Positions 1 to 5,424 of a stretch of DNA of 5,424 bases are shown here, in pieces. Below the pieces are notes generated by a model, which saw only the letters and a list, made by a program, of their open reading frames with translations, did no database searches and was not told the DNA's origin. A program made the translations under genes and the position numbers. Location of the stretch: contig JAKAPB010000167.1 of NCBI GenBank assembly GCA_021823045.1, forward strand, positions 1 through 5,424, given 5' to 3'. The stretch comes from Actinomycetes bacterium. GTDB lineage: Bacteria > Actinomycetota > Acidimicrobiia > Acidimicrobiales > Acidimicrobiaceae. The first letter of the stretch is position 1. Every line of letters begins with the position of its first letter.

Positions 1-320
1 TTTCTAGGCCGCCCTTGAAGTTCGAAGCCCTATGCCCGAGCATCTAAACACGATAGCCGCTAGGGCCTTTTGATGGGACCAGCAAGTCGGAGCGATTTAG
101 GCTTGTTCGTATTATTTTCCCTTTTTCTCCATAAATTATTCCGTGCCAAGCGGTGGGGCTTACAAAGTTGCTCAGATTGGAAAGTCTATCGCTTGCATTA
201 CTCCCGCGTAGAGCAAAGGGAAAGCATCCATTGCGCACCACTCCTACCTGGGCTTATGTCGGCAAAATGAAAGCCGATCAAACAAGTCAACTACAGTGAA
301 AATATAGAAACTCCTTGCCT

Positions 321-365
321 ATATCAAAGAAACGCGAAGTCAAATTGTTGAAACTCTATTGATAT
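321..365. promoter_or_regulatory. Inverted repeats, possible operator
   Basis: Seen in the sequence: ATATCAA at 321-327 and its exact reverse complement TTGATAT at 359-365. Between them lies a shorter dyad, TCAA-ATTG-TTGA, at 340-351. A third palindrome, TATCGATA, follows at 389-396. The half-sites TTGAT and ATCAA resemble those of FNR/CRP-family regulators, which often control hydrogenase operons. However, the 31-base gap between the 7-base arms is not the classic spacing of 4 to 6 bases, and dyads of this size arise by chance in AT-rich DNA. The role as an operator is inferred only from position upstream of the operon. Confidence 0.2.
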
Positions 366-373
366 TTTTTACT
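345..373 (+). promoter_or_regulatory. Weak candidate sigma70-type promoter
   Basis: TTGTTG at 345-350 is followed, after a 17-base spacer, by TTTACT at 368-373. They match the -35 and -10 consensus at 3 of 6 and 4 of 6 positions. The pair lies in the most AT-rich stretch of the upstream region and points toward hypA. If used, it would give a leader of about 130 bases containing the hairpin at 433-485. Another sigma factor or another site is equally possible. Confidence 0.2.
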
Positions 374-432
374 AGGTGAATATTTCCCTATCGATAAGGA
401 CTTTTGCCCCTTACTTTCCGATATCCTCGTAC

Positions 433-485
433 CTGAGACTGCTTCGAGGTGAGCCGCCAGGGGACGGCTGTTCATCCAGTCTCAG
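433..485 (+). promoter_or_regulatory. Structured leader RNA (long hairpin) before hypA
   Basis: CTGAGACTG (433-441) pairs perfectly over 9 bases with CAGTCTCAG (477-485). Inside it, 448-452 can pair with 472-476 (one G-U pair), and GCCG (453-456) with CGGC (465-468), leaving a loop around CCAGGGGA. The result is an extended stem with a 6-base bulge (442-447) and a 3-base bulge (469-471). It ends 7 bases before the purine-rich ribosome site of hypA. The loop AGGGG (459-463) is complementary to CCCCT at 407-411, so a pseudoknot is possible. No U-tract follows, so it is not an intrinsic terminator. I do not recognise it as a known riboswitch class. A role in controlling translation or mRNA stability is inferred from position alone. 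Confidence 0.5.
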
Positions 486-492
486 AAACCTT

Positions 493-502
493 GGGGGAAA
501 GG
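493..502 (+). promoter_or_regulatory. Ribosome binding site of hypA
   Basis: The purine run GGGGGAAAGG ends 6 bases before the ATG at 509 and supports that start rather than the in-frame GTG at 449, which lies inside the leader hairpin. Two upstream pyrimidine runs, CTTTCC (414-419) and TTTCCC (383-388), are each perfectly complementary to 6 bases of this purine run. They could mask it in an alternative fold; that is speculation. Confidence 0.55.
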
Positions 503-508
503 AAATTC

Positions 509-853
509 ATGCACGAGCATGGAATAGCGGAGGAGCTCGCCGCTGCGGTGAAGCGCGCTATTTCTGGTCATGGAGGCCATCGTGTCGTCCGTATTGTTGT
601 TGAAGCCGGGGCTGGCGCCCTTGAACGCGAAAGTCTTGATGTGGCTTTTGCTCACGCAAGTGAGGGTACCAACTTTGCTAATGCAGAGCTGATTATCGAG
701 AATGCTGAGCGAATGTATCACTGTTTAGACTGCGGGATCGACTTCAGCAATGCCGACTCTCCAAATGGGATCTGTCCAAGCTGCAACAGTAGCGAAACCA
801 TATCAGCCCCTAACCACGAAATAACACTCAAATCAGTAGAAATTGAGGACTAA
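509..853 (+). CDS. hypA: HypA, hydrogenase nickel-insertion chaperone
   Basis: A 114-residue protein, the usual length for HypA/HybF. The family delivers Ni(II), normally with the GTPase HypB, to the hydrogenase large-subunit precursor in the cytoplasm. The N-terminus is MHEHGIAEEL; His2 is the known nickel ligand and Glu3 is conserved beside it. The C-terminal half has the structural zinc site as two CxxC pairs, C72/C75 (CLDC) and C89/C92 (CPSC). The start at 509 was chosen because HypA proteins begin with MHE and a purine-rich ribosome site precedes it; an upstream GTG (449) would add 20 unrelated residues and run through the leader hairpin. It is the first gene of the operon and ends 2 bases before the small-subunit start. 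No hypB is visible in the window, so its partner must be encoded elsewhere or further downstream. Confidence 0.95.
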   Translation: MHEHGIAEELAAAVKRAISGHGGHRVVRIVVEAGAGALERESLDVAFAHASEGTNFANAELIIENAERMYHCLDCGIDFSNADSPNGICPSCNSSETISAPNHEITLKSVEIED

Positions 854-855
854 AC

Positions 856-2145
856 ATGGATTTGGATCGGCGTTCATTGTTCAGCGGTGCCTTGCGGCAT
901 CGGGGATCGCAACAAAGCGATGCTGAACAGCTCGCACTGAAACAGAAGTATCAGGCGAGGCTCAAAGAGGTAGAGGCGATGGAGCCACTAAGTGGACTTT
1001 CGCTACCAGCTCTACTCGTGGAGCATCGACTTAGCCGCCGTAACTTTATGATGTGGGCTTCGGCAATGACCGCAGCTCTTATGCTGCCACCTATCTTCGA
1101 AAAGCAGGTGGCCGAGGCGGCCTCACTGTTGAACCGTGTTCCGGTGATCTGGATTGAAGGCCAAGACTGTGCCGGAAACTCAGAAGCCTTTATTCGATCT
1201 GCGGGGCCGACGGTCGAAGAACTTCTATTTCAGACGATATCCCTTGAGTACCACGAAACGCTTATGGCTGCGGCCGGTTTTCAAAGTGAGCTTCGCAAGC
1301 AGACTGCTGCCCAGATGTATAAGGGCAAGTATGTGCTGGTAGTAGAGGGGGCGATTCCTCAGGGTGAAAGTGGAGCCTACTGCACCATTGGGGCTGCGGG
1401 CCAGACTTTTTACCAGGAGGTCCAGCAGCTGTCTGCGGGAGCTGCGCTCGTAATAGGTGCCGGAGCTTGTGCGTATTACGGAGGAATTCCGAAGGCCTAT
1501 CCGAACCCTACAAATGCCGTCGGGGTTTCTTCCGTCGTGAGTGGTACTCCAGTTATAAACATTCCTGCATGTCCTATGAATCCCATCAACTTCGTGGGAA
1601 CTCTGATCCATTACATTTTGACCGGAGCCGCACCCGCCCTCGATTCAACCGGGAGACCGATTTGGGCGTTTGGTAATTTGATCCACAACAACTGCGAACG
1701 ACGCGCACACTTTGACGCGGGCGAATACGTTCAGCAGTGGGGAGATTTAGGGGCACAAAACAACTTCTGCCTCTACAAAATGGGTTGCAAAGGGCCATTC
1801 ACCTACAACAATTGCTCAATTGTTAGGTATAACGAAGGTACTAACTGGCCGATAGGCGTCGGTCATGGTTGTATCGGCTGTTCGCAACCGGAGTTCTGGG
1901 ATACCCTCGCCTATGAGCGTCCCATGATTGATGCAAATATTCATGCGCCAGGAATTGCCGGACTCGGTGTCGAGGCGGGAGCCGACAAGTTTGGTCTTGG
2001 TCTATTGGCGGTTGTCGGGGTGGGAATTGTCGCTCATGCAATCGCTTCAGCCGCTGGTGGCAGGGAGAAGGTCCCTGCCGCGGTATCTAGTTCAAATACT
2101 GACGCCCCATCGGGCGGTACTACGGAAAAGAAGGAGGGGGAATGA
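856..2145 (+). CDS. hyaA: [NiFe] hydrogenase small subunit, Tat-exported, with Asn in the proximal cluster site
   Basis: The 429-residue electron-transfer subunit of a group 1 uptake hydrogenase. A long n-region (1-60) leads to the twin-arginine motif SRRNF (RR61-62), a hydrophobic stretch and a likely cleavage after AEA (86-88). Proximal cluster ligands are C105, C205 (GACAYYGG) and C239 (PACP); the fourth position, normally Cys in CTGC, is N108 (CAGN). The extra cysteines of O2-tolerant enzymes are glycines (G107, G210). Distal ligands H277, C280, C305, C311 and medial ligands C320, C339, C342, with P332 as in [3Fe-4S] sites, are all present. A helix at about 379-399 should anchor the protein in the membrane, followed by a polar tail. 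The start at 856 has GAGG 7 bases upstream. A second RR (5-6, DRRSLF) lacks a following hydrophobic segment. The stop overlaps the large-subunit start. Equivalent names are hupS and hoxK. Confidence 0.95.
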   Translation: MDLDRRSLFSGALRHRGSQQSDAEQLALKQKYQARLKEVEAMEPLSGLSLPALLVEHRLSRRNFMMWASAMTAALMLPPIFEKQVAEAASLLNRVPVIWIEGQDCAGNSEAFIRSAGPTVEELLFQTISLEYHETLMAAAGFQSELRKQTAAQMYKGKYVLVVEGAIPQGESGAYCTIGAAGQTFYQEVQQLSAGAALVIGAGACAYYGGIPKAYPNPTNAVGVSSVVSGTPVINIPACPMNPINFVGTLIHYILTGAAPALDSTGRPIWAFGNLIHNNCERRAHFDAGEYVQQWGDLGAQNNFCLYKMGCKGPFTYNNCSIVRYNEGTNWPIGVGHGCIGCSQPEFWDTLAYERPMIDANIHAPGIAGLGVEAGADKFGLGLLAVVGVGIVAHAIASAAGGREKVPAAVSSSNTDAPSGGTTEKKEGE

Positions 2146-3899
2146 CCTCGCATATCGTCGTCGACCCGATCACGCGAATCGAGGGACACCTTAGGATCGA
2201 GGCGGTGCTTGATGATAACAACGTCATCACGAGTGCTTATTCATCTGGAACAATGTTCCGCGGGGTCGAGTTAATCCTGAAAAATCGTGATCCCCGAGAC
2301 GCAGGCCTTTTGGCTATGCGAATTTGCGGTGTGTGCACCGGAGTCCACTACTGGACCTCGATCAGGGCGGTTGAAAATGCTTTCGGCCTGAGTATCCCAA
2401 CCAATGCCCGGCTTGTAAGAAACCTTATCGCTGGTGCACTCTATATCCACGATCACCCGGTTCATTTTTATAACTTGCACGCCCTTGATTTCGTCGATAT
2501 TGTTTCAGCTCTTAGCGCTGATCCGAAGAAGGCGGTCGACGTCGCTTATACCTACAGCAATAATCCTTACAATTCGAGCATCGGTACCTACCAAGCGGTC
2601 CAGGCAAAGCTGACAAGCTTGGCTAAGAGTTCTTTGGGCATCTTTGGCAACGCATATTGGGGTAATCCGAGTTACCGCCTCACCCCAGAAGAGAACCTGA
2701 TAGCAGCGTCTCACTATCTTGATTGCCTGAACAAACAGCGCACCGCCGCAAAGATGATGGCCATCCTCGGAGGCAAGAATCCACACCCGCAATCGATAGT
2801 TGTGGGCGGGGTGACCTGTGTAGAGGACATCCAGGACCCCGTTCGGCTAGCGCAGTTTGGGACCTATTTGACCGAGATGACCGACTTTATCCAAGGGGCC
2901 TATCTGCCCGACTTGGTCATGGTCGGAAAGGCATACGCTGATCAGGCTGTTGCTGGAGTCGGTGGTGGACTCGGAAACTATATGGCTTATGCAGCCAATT
3001 TCGAGATGGATGACAACCCTTATCCTAAGGCTAAGACCCTGTTTTCACCAGGCATAGTCATGAATAAGGACTTGACGACCGTCATTCCATTCGACCAGGC
3101 GAAAGTGACCGAGGACGTAACCCACTCGTGGTATGAGGGCAGCGCAGTGTTGCAGCCATTTGACGGCGTAACACAACCGAACTATACCGGACTCGATAAG
3201 CGTTCAGACGGTATCGCGTATCTTAAGACCAATGAGAAGTACTCGTGGTTGAAGGCTCCTAACTACGACGGTAACCGGATGGAGGTCGGTCCTCTCGCCA
3301 GGATGATCGTCGGATATGCTGCGGGGAATCCAGCGATTAAGCCGGTGGTCGACAACTTCCTAAAGAGCACAGGTTTTCCGGCGGCCGTTCTGTTCTCGAC
3401 AATCGGACGGACCGCAGCGAGGCTCCTTGAGACGCAGGTCATTGCGAACGCGATGGTCGGCTGGCTAGATGAACTCCAGAAGAATGTCGCTACCGGCGAC
3501 CTTGCTACTTGGACTCCTTTTGACTTCTCCCAGGTTTCTACCCAGGCACAAGGTTTCGGACTCTCCGAGGCGCCGAGGGGGGCACTTGGTCACTGGGTAA
3601 AGATCCAAGATGGCAAGATCGAGAACTACCAGGCAGTTGTCCCAACGACCTGGAACGCATCGCCTCGGGATGGTCAAGAGCGGCCGGGGGCTTACGAAGA
3701 TGCTTTGGTTGGTGTGAAACTGGCAAAGATCGATGAGCCGCTGGAGATCCTCCAGACGATCCACAGCTTCGACCCCTGCTTGGCGTGTGCCGTGCACCTG
3801 GTTGACGCAAGAGGAAAGGACCTTGGAACCTATCAAGTGATTCCGGGAGACGGTGTTTGTGAGATCACCGACCCCGCTAGCTCGGAGGTGATCCAATGA
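2142..3899 (+). CDS. hyaB: [NiFe] hydrogenase large (catalytic) subunit precursor
   Basis: The 585-residue catalytic subunit, which binds the Ni-Fe(CN)2CO centre and splits H2. Nickel ligands are C62 and C65 in the L1 motif RICGVCTGVH, and C546 and C549 in the L2 motif FDPCLACAVH. Other conserved active-site features are E14 (TRIEGH, proton transfer), H69, D104 in HDHPVHFYNLHALD, R479 in EAPRGALGHW, and D544 before C546. No catalytic residue is missing. The maturation protease should cut after H552, removing residues 553-585. This 33-residue tail is about twice the 15 or so usual in group 1 enzymes, and it contains a cysteine (C573). The protein has no signal peptide, as expected for a subunit carried out with the small subunit. 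AAGGAGG at 2131-2137 and the 4-base ATGA overlap with the upstream stop indicate translational coupling. Confidence 0.97.
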   Translation: MTSHIVVDPITRIEGHLRIEAVLDDNNVITSAYSSGTMFRGVELILKNRDPRDAGLLAMRICGVCTGVHYWTSIRAVENAFGLSIPTNARLVRNLIAGALYIHDHPVHFYNLHALDFVDIVSALSADPKKAVDVAYTYSNNPYNSSIGTYQAVQAKLTSLAKSSLGIFGNAYWGNPSYRLTPEENLIAASHYLDCLNKQRTAAKMMAILGGKNPHPQSIVVGGVTCVEDIQDPVRLAQFGTYLTEMTDFIQGAYLPDLVMVGKAYADQAVAGVGGGLGNYMAYAANFEMDDNPYPKAKTLFSPGIVMNKDLTTVIPFDQAKVTEDVTHSWYEGSAVLQPFDGVTQPNYTGLDKRSDGIAYLKTNEKYSWLKAPNYDGNRMEVGPLARMIVGYAAGNPAIKPVVDNFLKSTGFPAAVLFSTIGRTAARLLETQVIANAMVGWLDELQKNVATGDLATWTPFDFSQVSTQAQGFGLSEAPRGALGHWVKIQDGKIENYQAVVPTTWNASPRDGQERPGAYEDALVGVKLAKIDEPLEILQTIHSFDPCLACAVHLVDARGKDLGTYQVIPGDGVCEITDPASSEVIQ

Positions 3900-4660
3900 C
3901 CCTAGATACGCCCACCTTCGCAAGGCACTCAGCGAAGACGGGACAAGTTGAGGTCTATCAGCGAGTCCAGAGGGTTACGACAACTTGGCGGATAATCCAC
4001 TGGGTGCAGGCTTTGTCGGTGGTGGTCTGTTTTATTACGGGTCTTTTCATTGCTAAGCCTTTCCTCCAGTCGAATTCGAACTATTTGGCTCAGCCCTTCC
4101 AGCTAATGGCCTGGGCTAGGGCTCTGCACTTCTACGGAGCGATGATCCTCGATACGTCGATGATCCTGATTGCTTACCTCTATTTGTTCTCGCGCTCTCA
4201 TAGGGATATCACCGACCTCAGGCCGACGCCAGAGCACAGGACGGCATTCAAAGAGGCGGCTTTAAACTTCATAACCTTCAATAGGCGACGTCGTTTTGAT
4301 ACCACGAAGCGAGACCCGTTGCTGGCTGTGATGTTCGTTCTGCTGCACCTCCTGTTGTTGCTGCAGGCACTGACGGGATTGCAGCTCTACACTGCGAGCT
4401 TTTCGGACAATATCTCGACGGTAGGTTCATGGTGGCCCCAGTTCCTCCACTTTATGACCGATTGGACGGCAACCGTTTTCGGTGGAAATGTGGGCGTTCG
4501 GATGACACATCTAACAACTTCGTGGCTGATTATCGCCTGGGCCGTTTTCCATATCTACTACGAGATCTGGAGAACGATCATGTGGCGAGAAGGCGACGTA
4601 GGGATTATGGTTAGTGGGTCGAAGTACATAAGGGTGAAAGACGATACAAGTGTCGCTTGA
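3896..4660 (+). CDS. hyaC: Ni/Fe-hydrogenase cytochrome b subunit (di-haem membrane anchor)
   Basis: A 254-residue integral membrane protein of the HyaC/HupC family, which takes electrons from the small subunit's distal cluster and reduces quinone. Four hydrophobic segments are visible at about 33-53, 82-99, 142-164 and 206-224. The family's haem-ligand histidines can be placed at H35 (RIIHW), H78 (RALHF), H205 (THLTTSW) and H219 (FHIYYE). A basic run (R130-R133) lies in the loop between segments 2 and 3, suggesting a cytoplasmic side there. The start overlaps the large-subunit stop by 4 bases, with GGAGG at 3884-3888. Its presence shows that the enzyme feeds a membrane quinone chain rather than a soluble acceptor. 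The family assignment is firm; the haem ligands are assigned by motif position, without an alignment. Confidence 0.93.
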   Translation: MTLDTPTFARHSAKTGQVEVYQRVQRVTTTWRIIHWVQALSVVVCFITGLFIAKPFLQSNSNYLAQPFQLMAWARALHFYGAMILDTSMILIAYLYLFSRSHRDITDLRPTPEHRTAFKEAALNFITFNRRRRFDTTKRDPLLAVMFVLLHLLLLLQALTGLQLYTASFSDNISTVGSWWPQFLHFMTDWTATVFGGNVGVRMTHLTTSWLIIAWAVFHIYYEIWRTIMWREGDVGIMVSGSKYIRVKDDTSVA

Positions 4661-5186
4661 GCTTCGGGTTGTCGGCATGGGCAACATACTCTTTCGTGAC
4701 GAGGGAGTTGGTGTCTATGCCGCCCACGCACTCAGGCGGTGTTTTCATTTCGAACCAGAAATTGTGATCGAAGATGGCGGACTCGCCGGGTTCAATATCA
4801 TGCACATGATATTTGACCCGGCTTCGGTCATAGTTCTCGATGCCCTGTCGACCGACGCCCCAGCTGGAACAATTTTCCGACTCGACCCTTCGATACTCTC
4901 TGACCTCGGACCGTCGATGCAGCCCACAGCGCATGAAGTGGACCCAGTTCACGTCTTCAAACTCGCCGCAGGACTGGGGCAACCAATCGACATGGTCCTG
5001 ATAGGAATTGTTCCTCGAGATGCTTCCGATTTTAGCCTTGGACTCACTTCGGAGTTGAGTGAGGCCTTTGGGGGTTTTGTGAAGACCGCCGCTGAAGAAA
5101 TTAGGTCTAAGGGATTTTCTGTTACCCAGGTCAAGGAGATTATCATCGATGAAATTGTTGAGTCATTGGCGGTCGCACCACATTGA
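4650..5186 (+). CDS. hyaD: Hydrogenase maturation endopeptidase (peptidase family M52)
   Basis: A 178-residue cytoplasmic protease of the HyaD/HybD family. It reads nickel in the large-subunit precursor and removes the C-terminal tail so that the active site can close. The N-terminus has the family signature GMGNILFRDEGVGV. By comparison with the HybD sites E16, D62 and H93, the nickel-binding residues are E18, D64 (IVLDA) and H95 (TAHEVDP). D42 lies in the conserved DGG. The His motif is AHEVDP rather than the HQxGL form of HybD; I recall HxxDP as common in another branch of the family. The start is GTG at 4650, overlapping the cytochrome gene by 11 bases. This puts GxGN at the usual distance from the N-terminus, although the ribosome site (GAAAG or AAGGGTG upstream) is weak. 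Its likely substrate is the adjacent large subunit. Confidence 0.93.
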   Translation: MSLELRVVGMGNILFRDEGVGVYAAHALRRCFHFEPEIVIEDGGLAGFNIMHMIFDPASVIVLDALSTDAPAGTIFRLDPSILSDLGPSMQPTAHEVDPVHVFKLAAGLGQPIDMVLIGIVPRDASDFSLGLTSELSEAFGGFVKTAAEEIRSKGFSVTQVKEIIIDEIVESLAVAPH

Positions 5187-5424
5187 CCACTGACCAGTTA
5201 GCTGAAGAAATGTCACCTGGAGCCGAATTGGCGCAGAAGGTTGCTGCTTACGGTTTTGGCGGACAGAATGTCGCAGTCGCATGTTACTCCTTTAATGATC
5301 CAGACTCTATGATTGCGGCCCACGATCAGATGGGGATTGTCGCCCCGTTGGTGACTTTTGGTAGCTTGCCGATGAGGGGATCCGATCTACTCGACGTGAT
5401 TGCCTCGATCGACGAGAACGGCCC
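5183..5424 (+). CDS. Unrecognised protein, N-terminal part (cut by window edge)
   Basis: An open frame runs from the end of the protease gene to the window edge with no stop, giving 80 complete codons. The preferred start is TTG at 5183, which would overlap the protease stop by 4 bases (TTGA), the same arrangement as the other junctions in this operon. ATG at 5210 is the alternative. Neither has a strong ribosome site. The visible protein starts LTTDQLAEEMSPG and is mixed hydrophobic and acidic, with no signal peptide, membrane helix or metal motif; there is a single Cys in VACYSF. I do not recognise the family. Hydrogenase operons often carry further maturation genes at this place (HyaE/HupG-like, HypC, HupH), but the fragment shows none of their hallmarks that I can identify. 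Its position suggests a link to hydrogenase assembly or function; this is inference. Confidence 0.6.
   Translation, partial: MTTDQLAEEMSPGAELAQKVAAYGFGGQNVAVACYSFNDPDSMIAAHDQMGIVAPLVTFGSLPMRGSDLLDVIASIDENG

Larger units (their letters stand above)
1..432. other. Upstream non-coding region
   Basis: No convincing gene is visible here. The short open frames on both strands lack good ribosome sites and recognisable motifs, and the frames entering from the left edge stop within about 50 bases. The stretch from about 290 to 400 is clearly more AT-rich than the genes downstream, as expected for a promoter region. It contains several small dyads, listed separately. I found no tRNA, insertion sequence end, CRISPR repeat or clear intrinsic terminator. 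The region from 1 to about 290 may be spacer or decayed sequence; nothing in it can be assigned. Confidence 0.6.

Noticed and set aside
12..28. TTCGAA with flanking bases resembling a tRNA T-loop on either strand
   Set aside because: The five bases on each side are not complementary on either strand, and no acceptor, D or anticodon arm can be built around it.
70..270. Small open frame, TTG start, 66 residues, hydrophobic near its start
   Set aside because: It has no clear ribosome site and no recognisable motif, and a similar frame exists on the opposite strand. It looks like chance in non-coding DNA.
433..485. Intrinsic terminator or attenuator
   Set aside because: No run of T follows the stem; the next bases are AAACCTTGGGGG, leading into the ribosome site.
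321..485. CRISPR repeats or insertion sequence end
   Set aside because: The repeats are single inverted pairs with no regular array, no transposase fragment is present, and no target-site duplication is visible.
449..508. N-terminal extension of HypA from the GTG at 449
   Set aside because: HypA proteins start with MHE because His2 binds nickel. The extension crosses the leader hairpin and the ribosome site at 493-502.
1168..1485. O2-tolerant six-cysteine proximal cluster
   Set aside because: Both supernumerary cysteine positions are glycine (G107 and G210), so the classic [4Fe-3S] mechanism does not apply.
3465..3923. 152-residue open frame on the minus strand
   Set aside because: It is a shadow of the large-subunit C-terminus, including the L2 motif; coding on the + strand there is certain.

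Overview
The window carries most of an operon for a membrane-bound, periplasm-facing (exported) uptake [NiFe] hydrogenase, all on the + strand. The organism is bacterial: the genes are tightly packed, the ribosome sites are of Shine-Dalgarno type, and the hydrogenase has a twin-arginine signal and a di-haem cytochrome b partner. I cannot name the phylum from this sequence. The balanced base composition, the GTG and probable TTG starts, and the HxxDP-type maturation protease would fit an actinobacterium or an acidophilic Gram-positive, but this is only a guess.

Layout: positions 1 to about 432 hold no convincing gene. The AT-rich part (about 290-400) is the likely promoter region and contains small inverted repeats. 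Positions 433-485 form a strong stem in the leader RNA, just before the first ribosome site. Then come hypA (509-853, nickel delivery), the small subunit (856-2145), the large subunit (2142-3899), the cytochrome b subunit (3896-4660), the maturation endopeptidase (4650-5186), and the first 80 codons of an unrecognised gene (5183 to the edge). Every gene from hypA on is 2 bases from its neighbour or overlaps it, so the set is very probably one transcript with translational coupling.

How the parts work together: HypA helps load nickel into the large-subunit precursor. The HyaD-type protease then trims the precursor's C-terminal tail, here 33 residues. The mature large subunit pairs with the folded small subunit and leaves by the Tat pathway using the small subunit's signal peptide. 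The C-terminal helix of the small subunit anchors the enzyme next to the cytochrome b, which passes electrons from H2 to the quinone pool.

The most unusual feature is in the small subunit. The second cysteine of the usual CxxC pair of the proximal Fe-S cluster is an asparagine (CAGN), while the other three proximal ligands and all medial and distal ligands are intact. The extra cysteines of classic O2-tolerant enzymes are absent. A proximal cluster with three cysteines and one non-cysteine residue recalls the high-affinity actinobacterial-type hydrogenase (3 Cys + 1 Asp), but here it sits in an operon with a cytochrome b of the classic membrane-bound kind. Further points of interest are the structured leader RNA, the long n-region with two RR motifs, and the uncharacterised gene coupled to the protease.
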